Below are positions 35,801-46,933 of a stretch of 64,000 nucleotides of DNA, one piece after another. The notes under the pieces were generated by a model. That model was given only the letters and a program-made list of their open reading frames with translations. It did not search any database and was not told where the DNA came from. Source of the stretch: Saturnia japonica (taxonomy: Eukaryota > Arthropoda > Insecta > Lepidoptera > Saturniidae); contig CM065321.1 in the NCBI GenBank assembly GCA_033032175.1, positions 17,568,501-17,632,500 of the forward strand, written 5' to 3'. The position numbers and the translations under genes are program-made. Position 1 is the stretch's first letter. Every line of letters begins with the position of its first letter.

Positions 35801-36482
35801 TAAACATAATTAAATTTTTGTGGCTAGAATCGTAGAACTGCAAATGCTCGCCTGGCCTGAGATTCAAATGCAATTGGACTTACTTACGGTTTTACAGGCG
35901 ACTTTATTTTGTACATAAATAAATATTTGTGGCTAGAGTTATGGAACTGGAAAATGCAAGCCGGGCCTTAGATCTTACAGAGCTTGTACGGTATATGTGT
36001 AATGTGGAAATCTCATACATGAAAGTAAACCTCGTCTTCCTTGTATCCAGTAGTATAAAGCAGATTTGGTCGGAAGCGCGTCGCGCTCTGTGTTTCTCAT
36101 ACACTATTCATTCTAATCCGTATCAAGACGTCTGCTGCAGTACTGTTACTGACGCCTTGGTAAAGGCATCGGGAAGCGAACGCATTGTTCCGGCTTCGTT
36201 AGATATGTTTATCATAATCTGATTTACTTTGTAAGCTCTCAATAAGTATTTAGAGAAATTACCAATAGGCAATGGTCAACTAATTACCGACTCATCAAAA
36301 ACTAGCCCCGTGGAGCATTAGTAGAAGGTCTAGAATTAAGCCAAGGGGTCGCGGGTTCTTTAACAGTACACAGATCATTTTTATGTGATGAGAATAAGCA
36401 TGTATTAAGTTCATATATATGAAATTAGCGTTTTATAAGGAAAAAGTAAAACGAAAAAAATATTATGAAATTATACATTTAT
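32837..36482. other. Non-coding, no gene seen
   Basis: Mostly AT-rich. A GC-richer, apparently unique patch lies at 33090-33270 and another at 34910-35130. Sequence at 34600-34740 (CTCCAAAACGGCTGGAGCGATTTTAATGAAATTTT, split) resembles a common insect repeat but has no full copy here. A diverged direct duplication occurs at 35818-35866 and 35927-35975. Frames of 60-97 codons carry no domain I recognise. Confidence 0.45.
35818..35975 (+). repeat. Diverged direct duplication, 48 bp at 109-bp spacing
   Basis: TTGTGGCTAGA...GAACTG...AAATGC...GCC.GGCCT.AGAT occurs twice (35818-35866 and 35927-35975). Identity is well below that of the tandem arrays, so this is an old duplication. Confidence 0.5.
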
Positions 36483-37036
36483 TCAATCAAAGTATGTGCC
36501 ATTATTATCTATGCACTTTTACCATTTTCTAGGTAGTTCATTGATTGAAATTGTGGGAGCAACAGTCAATAAAATCTTTGACATTGGAATTGATTTTTTT
36601 TCCTTGCAAGAAATTGTCCAAGTTTCGAAAAAAAAGTGGTTATCTGTTAAAGCAAGGTCCAGGAAGGATGGTGGGTGTCGGAGACATTCTAACTGCAATT
36701 CCTCTACTTTAGCAACCATCTGTTCGTGAAGATATGGGGTCTAACATTCTCCTGAAGCAGTAGAACGGTAGATAGATTGACCAGTCTCGGTTGTTTATCG
36801 GCTAGCCTTTTCCATCATGGTTTGCAATTGTTGACAATATAGATCTGCCGTTATCAACTTGCCAGATTATTAGAAATCTGTAATGTATCACACCAGCACT
36901 GGTCCACTAAATACCCACCAGCAACCTTTTTACTGAGTCAACTATCGCTTGGACAAAAATTTGGCCAGTTCTCCTGGATTGTGTAATGAACGTTTCGATT
37001 GTCGTAAAGGATCCATTTTTTATCACAACAAAAGAA
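36483..37036 (-). pseudogene. Mariner transposase pseudogene 3
   Basis: The minus strand reads CDKKWILYDNR (first catalytic Asp), then a decayed VWW-type segment with VLV and ITADLYCQQL, a broken HDNARPH region, HPPSFLDLAL.DNHFF and KEKK. It closes with SINELPRKW, a stop, then KCIDNNGTYFD and TGA at 36483-36485. The order and the closing W.KC....G.YF are those of a mariner transposase. Multiple stops and frameshifts and the loss of the middle Asp region make it inactive. It is of a different subfamily from the copies at 6.8 and 32 kb, judged by the C-terminal sequence. Confidence 0.85.
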
Positions 37037-37224
37037 CACGCGAAGTATCGAATTTACTGACAAAGAAAATAAAATCCATTGCATTAGCTTTTTTTGAATT
37101 TGGAACATTACAACACACCAGCAATATTGTATGAAACGGCGTGCTGGGGTTATTAAATACTCTTTGATTGGATCTCTTTTATCATTCTTGGCATGTCCGT
37201 AAATTCGATACTTCGCGTGTTCTT
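37032..37224. repeat. 26-bp perfect inverted repeat with 141-bp spacer
   Basis: Arms 37032-37057 (AAGAACACGCGAAGTATCGA...) and 37199-37224 are exact reverse complements. The left arm lies at the N-terminal-proximal edge of mariner pseudogene 3. It may come from an inverted duplication of mariner sequence or be the end of another element. Confidence 0.8.
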
Positions 37225-38209
37225 ATTACGAAAATAATGAGAATATTTTTATGCATATTTGAGAAAAATTATTTTATTCAGTTTAGGCCTTCATAACTAT
37301 GAGTATACCATTAGAGTTATATTTTTGTCTAAAGTCTTACAATTTTTGTAACGTAAATCTTGTTGATGTTTTCTTAAATAAATAAATAGATGTGTTTTGA
37401 CAGATGTTTATCTTGACGGAGATGAACACTGTACATGTTTTTCTTCACCGCAAGCTCAGCTTTATAGTAAAAACAAAAGGAAAGAAGCTCGTAAAAAGCC
37501 ATTTCTTACTGAGCTATAAGGTGATTCCGTACAATTGAGTTCATTACGAAAACATTAACAGGAGAGCGCACGCTGCGAGCGAGTTCTAATCACGAGTAAC
37601 ATGTATCTACTTACGCGTACATTAAATATGCTCGGTTTTGCACGCGCTTCACGCTGACTGCGGGTTATATAAAGTTATTTGAGTTATATTTACTGAGCAA
37701 ATAACTTTTTTGTCTTTATAAATATAAGGATTTCCCATATAAATGCTATTAATTGAATTTATAAGTCAAGTAAGACTTTTTGGATCAGTCATAATGTGCC
37801 TACTATCTAAGCGACAAAATACGGATTTTTTGTTATGAAGTATTATAGAAAACCGGTATTTAGACTACCTAAATGATCTATGCAGCTTATAGCTATATAC
37901 AATCAATATCATAAAAACCGCAGTTCTGAGGCCAGAGACACAATACATGTAGCTTGCTACTCCTGAGGACTGGGCAGGAACACCTCAACAGCCAAACACA
38001 CATTTAGAACCTCTACAGAGCAAACTACTCCCATCCTTTTAACTTCTATGTATACGTATATAATATCTATATAGTACAAGCTGTATTAAGTTAATAATTC
38101 GGAAATTATCCTCAAATATACTATTTTTGTTATTAGTCGGAAACTAGAAAAGGCTACACTAGAACAACTAATAACTAAAGATCCAAAATAAGATTTGCTC
38201 ATAAGAAAT
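37225..38209. other. Non-coding, no gene seen
   Basis: AT-rich sequence without a recognisable product or repeat. Confidence 0.5.
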
Positions 38210-38562
38210 AAAAATGAGTTGGTGTTCGTTTGTAAGCGCATCACTTGAGAACGGCTTCATCGATTTGGCTATTATTTATTTTAAAATTTTCTTAACCCAA
38301 CATTAGATTTTCATGGAAAGAAAAATTGGAAGTTTCCCGGGAAATTCTCAGATTGAAAAAACTGAGTGTCCTTTTTACTGTTGGATTTTTGTATGAACTC
38401 AAGGCCATTGCTCACGATTCAAACGATGGATATGCGTAATTATTTTTATTAATTTATTAGGCCCTGGAAAAGTTTTCAGGTGAAAAAATTAAGATAAGTG
38501 GTGCTGTGGTCGAGATATTGACTATTGGAAAAAACAGAACAATATCTGCGGGCTCAGCTAGT
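38210..38562 (+). mobile_element. Helitron-like repeat, 3' end CAGCTAGT
   Basis: Ends ATCTGCGGGCTCAGCTAGT, the same terminus type as family B. Its body (ACTTGAGAACGGCTTCATCG, then CATGGAAAG and TTCCCGGGAAA) does not match family B closely, so it is a separate family. The start position is approximate. Confidence 0.45.
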
Positions 38563-39394
38563 TTCTTAAATTCGAGCAGATTAATGGCGGACTTAGAGGC
38601 AGTGCCCGTATTAATCTATATAAAAAGGTTAAAATAATTAAGTGATATTCGTGGAAATAAAGCCACTGCTTACAATAATTATATAATGAATTGTATTCAA
38701 CGGAAAATAAATAAATGTTTTCATGGTTCGAGCCCAGCTGAGCTGTGAAGCCGTGTTTGTCCTGACAAATATTTGTATTTATGTTTGTGTTTGTGGAAAT
38801 CCTTTCCAAAACGAATATTATTTGATCGTTCGCGTGCCCGCGCCCTCCGCGCTCCCCGCACCCCCTGGCAGCCACATGAATTACACAATTAGACATAAAT
38901 TCTGTTAATATCTTAATTATGATAAATGTAAGTTAACGGGAGATAGTATTACTTTTTAAAGGGACCCCGCTCCGCGCATCCCGCACCCCTCATCCCAATA
39001 TACACCGGGAATCACAGAATGCTAGTTACACGCAACGGACCGGAAACACGCCATATCTGTTAAACGCGTGATGTCTCGCTCGACTGTGCGTTTTAATTAT
39101 TTCCTCATTAATGATCCCATTTGTTTATTATTCATTTATTTTATTCTATATTGACAAAAAGGTTACAGCTAGTAGAATCAATCGTTAATAGAACAGAAAT
39201 AGAAGGTCAATTATAAATTTTCCCCTGTATTTATATGCTTTCTTAACTTTGTTGGGTAAAATAATAAATAATATTTGTGTTTATATAACAATATTACAAC
39301 AAGGCGTAGAGTAAAGAAAACAACGAGAAGTTTGTTTAGTAAACCATCCAAAATCTATTACACTCATAAAATGTTTTTCTTCAAGGGAACGACG

Positions 39395-39475
39395 CATCGC
39401 GCCGCGCCGCACCCGCACCCGCACCGCGCCGCGCCGCACCCGCGCCGCACCCGCACCCGCACCCGCACCGCAAAG
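39395..39475 (+). repeat. GC-rich (CGCACC)n / (CGCGC)n simple repeat
   Basis: Runs of CGCACC alternating with CGCGCCG over about 80 bases. The frame across it encodes His/Pro/Arg/Thr repeats and is regarded as a by-product. Confidence 0.8.
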
Positions 39476-40034
39476 GCCCGTACCGTCTTTATTCGCTACT
39501 CACCCCTCTCAAAAGAAACCTTATATTATGCGTAAGCACGGCTTGCTTCAAAGTAATATCTTAGTGATTTAATTTCTTACAGTACCCCCAACATAACAAT
39601 CAATTCTGTTGAATGAATTTGATCTATAATAATTAACGATAAATATTATTGCAACAGCAAATCAATATTTAGTTTTTGCAAAACATACACAATCAACTTT
39701 GGTATTTAGGCATTCAATTTTGTATGAGATAATAAGGTCATGGTGATTATACTATATAAATAACGAGAAAGCAAAGATAATATTACTAAACTGTAGTATG
39801 AGTCTCATTAGAACGTTAAGCAAATTGATTATTATGCGAAATGCTATAATACAATACAAATCCGAATAAGAAACTAAAGTTTAAATGAAACGAATGAGAA
39901 TTGAGATCGAGACAGGCTTGTCCCTTTCAGTGACGAGATCGTTTGGTCAGGGCGCAAGCCCGCCCGCCCGCCGTGCCGCCCGACCCCGCGCCACGCTGCC
40001 TAGCTGTGACGCGCGTCCGGTCGCCAGCTCGGAT

Positions 40035-40042
40035 TATAAAAG
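40035..40042 (+). promoter_or_regulatory. Possible core-promoter TATA box
   Basis: TATAAAAG sits at the end of a GC-rich stretch (39950-40030), 75 bases upstream of the ATG of a 49-codon frame. TATA-like octamers are common in AT-rich DNA, so the GC-rich upstream context is the main support. Confidence 0.25.
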
Positions 40043-40109
40043 CCCGTGCAAATGTTCACATAAAGAGCTTACGCGCTAACGCCCAATAATACCCTGTTGT
40101 GTGAAATAT

Positions 40110-40259
40110 ATGCCGAATACTCCGATCCACGTGAACGCTACTGTGTTTTTGTTTTTTGCATTTTTCATTCTTTTGTTTCATTATTATATTTTCCCGCGCG
40201 GCGCTACGTTCATTAATATTTTTGACATTCACAGTATCTCACGTGTCTTTGTTTCCTGA
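40110..40259 (+). CDS. Possible small ORF with a membrane segment, unknown
   Basis: 49 codons from ATG 40110 to TGA 40257-40259. Residues about 11-28 form a continuous hydrophobic stretch (VFLFFAFFILLFHYYIF) after a short polar N-terminus, like a signal anchor. It lies downstream of the TATA-like box. T-rich DNA readily gives Phe/Leu/Ile runs, so this may be chance. It could also be a first coding exon, with a splice donor not identified. No family was recognised. Confidence 0.15.
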   Translation: MPNTPIHVNATVFLFFAFFILLFHYYIFPRGATFINIFDIHSISRVFVS

Positions 40260-43050
40260 CATAATCATATTAGAACTCGCACGTTTTACCTGTATTAAGT
40301 AAAACATTATTCTCATTTAAATCGCTTTATACACAAAAAGCTTTCACAAAATCAATATATAAAATAGGACTTAGTAAAATAAAAGTGATCCAGCGGGAAA
40401 ATAAAACCTCCAGAATGTACTTTCACTTTAGGTTTGAAATGTTTCATTTATTTACATAAAATTCTATAAACAAATTTTATGTTTTATAAATTAAGGAATA
40501 CTTTTTAATATGGTCTTCCTTTCATATCCCGTCTTGAGTTTGAACTCTTGATTTTCAGAGTAGTCACCAGTATACCGTATACGGACCTCTGAGGGTTTTT
40601 AATAGATGAGTTATTTTTACAAATACAAAGTTGAATTGTAACACAACGGTATTTAACATTAGTACTCCAATATTATTTTTTAAACCAATGCAAAATCTAG
40701 AAGAGCAGAAAGATCAATTTATTGAAGGTGGACATACATGATAGCTGTGGATTTGAATGAATACAATTCAGTAAATGAAACCTAATAGCATAATGTGGCA
40801 CACGGCGACACCGCACATCGCACAGAGTTCATGTTGATCGTGAGTCAGCAAGAAGGCAGTATCGGCAACTAGAGGTGGTTGTGCGTAAACCAAGACCTAC
40901 AGAACATCGCCTGGTAATTTATTTTTTATTCGCACATCCCGAACGATGAGGTACGAAAATTAGAGAACACATTTTTTCTTTACTATGTATTCTTTCTATT
41001 CACTTTATGTGTTTTATTGTTAACACATTTTAACGTATGATATTATAAAATGATTAGTGAAATAAAATTTGGTACATTACACCCTTTTTTTTGTGTTTGT
41101 GCCTAATCTTATGATTCATTTTTAATTAATGTATTGTTTTGTAAGATTAAAATTTATCTGATAAGATTATGTTGTTATTAAAAATATATAAATAGTAAAT
41201 ATTGAAAATACTATAATACATATATATTATGACATGTGTATGCAGTATATTAACATTATTGCAAATCATTACTCTTGGAGACAATCGAACGTAACCTAGA
41301 TCGCCCTACTCAGCTACGCCACGCCTCGGCTAATCAAGCGCGTAGGACTCGTACCAACTTATCGTATCCTAGGATTATCCAGTATATGACTAAAAGCCGT
41401 TATAGGGCCTTATCCATGTTGCTTCTCTACAATTATTATCAACGCTAATAGAAAACGGAAACATGTATGGAATTGACATAATGTCTGTAAATGATGTTTG
41501 TAAGCTGACCGCGTAGTATTCATACGGATTCTTGTTTTAGAAGTCGCAGTTATGTTTGCAATGTAATTTATTTATTTTAAGATGCACCGTATTCAGCATA
41601 ATATAATATCTACTCTACACAACTATGGTTTCCTAGTTCCGTGTGTATTGTGACCGTGAAGTGGTTTCCTTTGTGCGGGCGGAGCCTCACGTTCGGTTCC
41701 CGGGCCGTGATTAATGTTTTTGCCACACACTCGGTTGTATCGGAACGCGCCGATAGTTCTCGCCGATTGCTCCGGGATTATTAATTGTTACCTAAATGAA
41801 GGTTAATGGACTAGGAAATGTTTTCCTCTTTACGCTTCTTTGTTTGATCGCTTACAAATACACTGTATAATTTATGTTTGTTGATATGTCGAGGGTGGCT
41901 CATTGAATAACTATTTCTTTACAACCATTTTCTGGTGCAGAATAATGTAATATAATGAATAGTTTAAAAGAAATGTCGTAAGTAGTTATGCGAAGGACGT
42001 AGGTAGGTACACTTGAAGCTCCAACCGTGTTTCATAAAGATTACAAGTTTGTATTATGAATCTTTTGAAACTCGGTTCAACTTCAACAATTTATAAGTCA
42101 ATTTGAATTTAGTAGAGGAGAAGTTGTTCATTCGTGAGTTAATAACGCCAGTTTCATTCATTTTGATATATTGTTATAACAGGAACATATTTAATATTTA
42201 TAATCATATACTCTTTTTTTAATAATGGTAAACATAAATACAAGAACTAAAAACCTTTATTTGAAGGCTCGATCACTTTTACTTCATCCAAGAATAGATC
42301 ACAAAACTTTCATTGATACCATTTTAGCAGTTGTATTATCTGAACGTGACAACAATATTGTGCATGAAGGGAGAAACGAAATTCGTGAGAGAAGGATCTG
42401 ATAACAGTTGCCGTCGATTATAAATAACTCATCCTAAAATAGATTTCATCCCTCAAAGGGTAGTACCAATGATACACTGTGTCAAGGTTTATCGCGTACC
42501 ACAAGTTAATAGGGCTGACATAAGTGTCTTACACTCTTTACGACTGCACTTTTTTAGTTTTTAGTTTCCACTGTTGGATGCAATATCACATCTCATGTTG
42601 AAAAGAGTTATATGTATAAGCCAGCAAGCCTTTCCACCATGTCCTGGTGCGGGCGAACAGTACACTTTTTATCAGGGTCGTAATTATTTTTCATCAAATC
42701 GTAACATTAGTAAAATTGGAGTAATATAATATTGAACCGGTACGAGAACCGAAAGAACTATCACGTAGTTGTATTCAAAGATTATATTATTTTATTTGTA
42801 AATATATTTTTTAATCTAGATAAGTTTAGCGTTTGTACACATTCTCTCATTCTGTAAATGTTTGATGTAGCCTAGACAGCTGACTCTCAACTACAGTTTC
42901 TGGAACACTATATTGTATATAATGCGACAGATTATCAACTTAAGTGTATTAGGTAGAACATGCCATACCCCCATGTTCTGGTACATATTTTTAGATCGTG
43001 ATATATAAAAAAAAATATTCAAATTGAACTCAGTAAACAAGTGATTGTTA

Positions 43051-43480
43051 TCTATACAATTAATAAAATTGAAGGGTCTGTTTGTAATTTCAAAATAACA
43101 GCTTTTTACATAGCTTTTTAATAGCAAGTATATACGATACCTATAACAAAAAGGCAATTTTAAGATTTTTGTCTGTATGTCTGTCTATTTGTTCCGGGTA
43201 GTCTCCGAAACGGTTGGACCGATTTTGACGGGACTTTAACTGGTAGACAGCTGATGATATAGAGAGGTTTATTTTATTTTAGAAAAAGAATTAGGGTTCC
43301 GCACATTTTAAAAACACTAATCTTGGTGAATGAATTCGGGTGCTTAAATGGTTTATGCTGAGTAAACCATAAGATACATAGCACAATAATATACTACATA
43401 ATCATAGACATTAAAAAGACCTACAAAAAGTCCGGGAGAGTATACATCTATCACCTATGAAACACCCACAATAAGCATTT
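43051..43480 (+). mobile_element. Helitron-like repeat, family B copy 2 (3'-truncated)
   Basis: Starts TCTATACAATTAATAAAATT and follows copy 1 through TTGTTCCGGGTAGT, GGTTGGACCGATTTTGACGG, TTAGGGTTCCGCAC and ACACCCACAATAAG. The CG-rich 3' end with CTAGT is missing. Confidence 0.65.
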
Positions 43481-43898
43481 TAATTAATTTTAATATAAAG
43501 AAAATGTACCACACAATGTGAAAGAGTAAAAAGTTACAATTTTCTTGAATACCTTCCCCTCCCCCCTGTCTCGCCGCCCCTAGGTCTGTTCGCCGCAAAG
43601 CGACGTTGGTAAGACTGAAGTGTCATTCCATCACTCTGATGCGATATTATCGTGTCGGCACTCGGCACTCGGCAGCGCACGCCCCACTCCCTCACTACTC
43701 TACGCACATAGTAACAATAGCAGAAGTGTCACTTCATATTATTACTTTTATTTATTTATAGGTGATAATTAAACGCCTTATTTAACCTTCCAGAGCACGA
43801 GGGGGGGGGGGCTTTTAAAATAGATACATAAATCGTTTAAATCAATTCTATAAGGCAGTCACCGATACTAACCGTTAACATATTAACGTACTTTCACT
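43481..43898. other. Non-coding between two Helitron-like copies
   Basis: Contains a GC-rich patch (43560-43700) with a CGGCACT heptamer repeated in tandem, and an 11-G run at 43801-43811. No gene. Confidence 0.5.
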
Positions 43899-44385
43899 TC
43901 TATACGATTAATAAAGTTGATGTGTCTGTTTGTCATTTAAAAATAAACCTTTACTAAATGTATATGAAACTTATAACAAAAAATTAAGATTTAATAATTT
44001 TGTTTGTATGTCTGTCTGTTTGTTACGGGTAATCTCCAAAATGGAAGGATCGATTTGATGGGACTTTTACTGGCAGATAGCTGATGTTATAATGACTAAC
44101 TTAGGCTACTTTTATTATAGAAAAATAATTAGTGTTAAAAAAATAACGCTCATACTGAATACATTCTGGCGCTTAACTGGCTTAAGTCGAGTAAACTATA
44201 AAAGATATATCAAATTAATGTACTATTACATAATGGTAAATCTTAAAAAAATATCTTGTAAGAATCACCGACAATAAGCATCTTTATCTTTAAAATAACC
44301 GGGAGCGGGTAGAACACGATTCACGCGTGTACCCGATCGACGGCATTCTGTAGTTCACTCGAGCGCAACCGCGGGCACAGCTAGT
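43899..44385 (+). mobile_element. Helitron-like repeat, family B copy 3 (both ends)
   Basis: Complete by comparison: 5' TCTATACGATTAATAAAG and 3' CAACCGCGGGCACAGCTAGT. It shares the whole internal order with copy 1, and CGCGTGTACCCGATCGACGG near the 3' end with copy 4. No protein is encoded. Confidence 0.7.
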
Positions 44386-45193
44386 ATTAGTAAATTATTA
44401 TTTTTATTATTATTACATCTATAAAAATAAACCTAAAATATTTTTAAAGCAGATTGTAATAAAAGGTGTAATTTTAACTAAAATATTGTGTTGCCATCAA
44501 TGATAAAGGTAACAAACACTTAATCACAATGAGAAGTAATGTTGAGTCACGTATATAAATTTTTGTGACGTAAGGGAGCCAAAGGGTTAAATTAAATTCT
44601 TTTTACGGGGTTTATCTTAAATTGTTCAGTTTAATAATAATAACTTTTTACATGTTAATTGTAATACAATGTGCAGACGGAATGGACCTGCTAATCTCAC
44701 TTGTTTGTGGTTTAAGCGTGTATGAAACGTGTAAAACTCTATGTTGCCCGCTTAAGGGTATCATAATGTCCCGTTAGTTTGGGTGAATATGATTTGTGAG
44801 TTTATTAGACGTTCGTAAAAATCATTGTTTTATGAATATACTTAATGAGACATTTTTCATAATGCTATAATTACAGAGCACAATACCTTCTCCGTTTTTA
44901 TTTTTATTAATAATATATCAACTGTTCGATGCTTGGCCTCAGCCACACCTGATGGAAAGTGAAGTCGAGGCCGAGGATTGTATGTGATCACTCAGTGAAA
45001 GCTGATTCACATAGTTATAATTTCATGGAAATATTCGTGCCCAGGCAAGGGAACTATACCGAAGTCAAAGGTTTAATCACCGCGCCAACCCAAAACTCTA
45101 TAGATTTTATTGTTGTACTAAAAAATACATATTTTATCCAGCGTTCAGATTTCTTTTTCCAACGCCAGTCGCTAGTGTTACACATTAAATTTT
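44386..45193. other. Non-coding, repeat-like patches
   Basis: CCACACCTGATGGAAAGTG at about 44943 resembles a frequent lepidopteran repeat block, but no second copy lies in the window. The 78-codon frame at 44959 is not recognised. Confidence 0.4.
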
Positions 45194-45522
45194 AGTTAAT
45201 ACGTGAAGCAATAACTTTCTACCCCTTTTTAAGCGTATTGCGTGCACGGAAGACTGTGAGAATTGGCATGGTTAAAGTTTATATGGAGAAGGAATGCAGA
45301 AAGCTAAAATGTATTTATAAAATAAATTAATACTGCGAATCCTAAACCCAACAAGTGCCATTGAACTTAGACCCCCCAAAATATTGACATTTTCACTTAA
45401 TGACAAGTGACAGCAAGTGAGTTAATATTCATTGTTTAGGTTCATACTGCAAATGTCAAACAGAAAATAATTTATTATTAAAAAGTCGCTGGACGAATTT
45501 CGATCATTGGGCGACCGCTAGT
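45194..45522 (+). mobile_element. Helitron-like repeat, family A copy 3
   Basis: Runs from TTAGTTAATACGTGAAGC through GTATTGCGTGCACGG to the hairpin and the CTAGT terminus at 45518-45522. It gives the clearest view of the family's 5' part in this window. Confidence 0.65.
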
Positions 45523-46307
45523 ATATATAAATAAATGTAATTCCCAGTTGGGTATTAATTAGTACAAACATTGCATTAGTACATTAGTAGTAACAAATTT
45601 ATCTTGTACATCATTGTTTACTTTTATTGAATGCTAACTGTTAGCGACGCATAGGCCTAAGCGTAATGATACGATAATAACGATTGTAAATATAAGTTGT
45701 AAGGATGAATAATTTGCACGAACGATCAATAATTAAATGTTTCTAATGTTTTGAATATGTTACTATAGCGTGTAGGTATGTAAGAACAATATATAAGTCA
45801 TGAAAATGTGTGTAATCTAGTAAAAATAATCACTTAAAGTACTAAAATCATATATTGTCAATAATTCATATTTTGTAAAAGTTATACGTAATGTTTTGTG
45901 TTATATAAGTAAAATAGCCTTCTGTATGTGTTTTATAATGTTTGTAAGCTCAAATAGTGCGTATATAACAAGTCACAAGACGTTTTAAGGTTGCAATGTT
46001 TAATGCTTTATATCTCCCGTGTTTATTAACCTATAATGTTAAAGTTAGTGTTTTTGAATAGGTATTTGTGTCTACATTGATGTGAAATAGTTTTTATTGT
46101 AATTGAATAACTGTAATTAGAGATATTAACAATTTATTGTATTCTGTATACAAGTAATAATAATAATAGACAGAGACAGCAATATTGCAACCACTGCGCA
46201 TTACCGCGGTTAACGGACCACACCCAAGTTTGGTAATGAGCAGTACGGATAGAGACGCCATCGTCCGTCTCGCTCTCCGGCAAACCATATAAAAGGCGTT
46301 CTACCGG

Positions 46308-46319
46308 GGCAAACGAGCG
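46308..46319. repeat. Target-site duplication of jockey-like copy 2, 5' side
   Basis: GGCAAACGAGCG, perfectly repeated at 52256-52267 directly after the poly-A tail. Confidence 0.92.
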
Positions 46320-46933
46320 GGAGTTCCGATTTGGTCTTGATCGCGAACGGACGTGTCGCTCCGTTTGTGCTCTCGACCATCACGTGACTTAATTGTTGCG
46401 ATCTTATATTTGGAATTTATTTCGAATATATTGTTGCAATAACGACGTAAACCAACTGGTGTCTAACGCTCGCGTGGTAAACCGCACTTTTCGGTGCGAC
46501 TTGCTTGTTTTTTTATAAATCCACGGTTTTGTGGTCGCTCACTGGATACCTGACGGTGCTAACTAAAGTGAGCGGGGCATGACCCGAGCAGCCCGCTGGT
46601 TGTCTCCTTCAGAGGCAAACAGCCAGACTCGGACGGGCCTGGGAATCTAGGCCTTTGCGGTTATCGCATAGTCTTGCCCCAGGTGTCTCCTGCCAAACCT
46701 TCCGATCCTGCACACTCCATCCCCGGGAACCTGTTTGGGCCTAGCCCGGTTTAATTACCGGTCTGCGTCCTCGGCCCCGGGCTTGTTAGGGCTCCTTAGG
46801 GTTGATAGGTCCTTCCTGTGCGTCATTGCACCTTGACCACAGGTCTCTTGCCGACTCCGATAGTCTTTTTAAGTTTTTGGCGCACCCCCCTGCACCTAAG
46901 GCAGGGAGGCCTTTAATTTAAAATAAAATAAAA
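46320..46933 (+). promoter_or_regulatory. 5' leader with presumed internal promoter of jockey-like copy 2
   Basis: No TATA box lies inside the leader, and jockey-type elements are known to use internal RNA polymerase II promoters. However, the insertion site places the TATA box of the host repeat (about 46288) roughly 30 bases upstream of the element's first base, so a host-repeat promoter could also initiate here. ORF1 begins at ATG 46934, with a second in-frame ATG 30 bases later. Confidence 0.45.

Larger units (their letters stand above)
38563..43050. other. Non-coding, several GC-rich islands
   Basis: GC-rich patches at 38840-39110, 39390-39490, 39930-40060 and 41640-41790 lie in AT-rich DNA. 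The pentamer/hexamer repeat at 39395 and a TATA-plus-small-ORF candidate at 40035 are listed separately. No domain-bearing frame was found. Confidence 0.45.

Noticed and set aside
36300..36370. Possible tRNA or SINE B box (GGGTCGCGGGTTC)
   Set aside because: The B-box core is incomplete and no A box or cloverleaf fits upstream.
36496..36729. 77-codon plus-strand frame
   Set aside because: Antisense of mariner pseudogene 3.
46285..46300. TATA box as a promoter belonging to the jockey-like element
   Set aside because: It lies upstream of the target duplication and is conserved in the other LTR-like copy, so it belongs to the host repeat.
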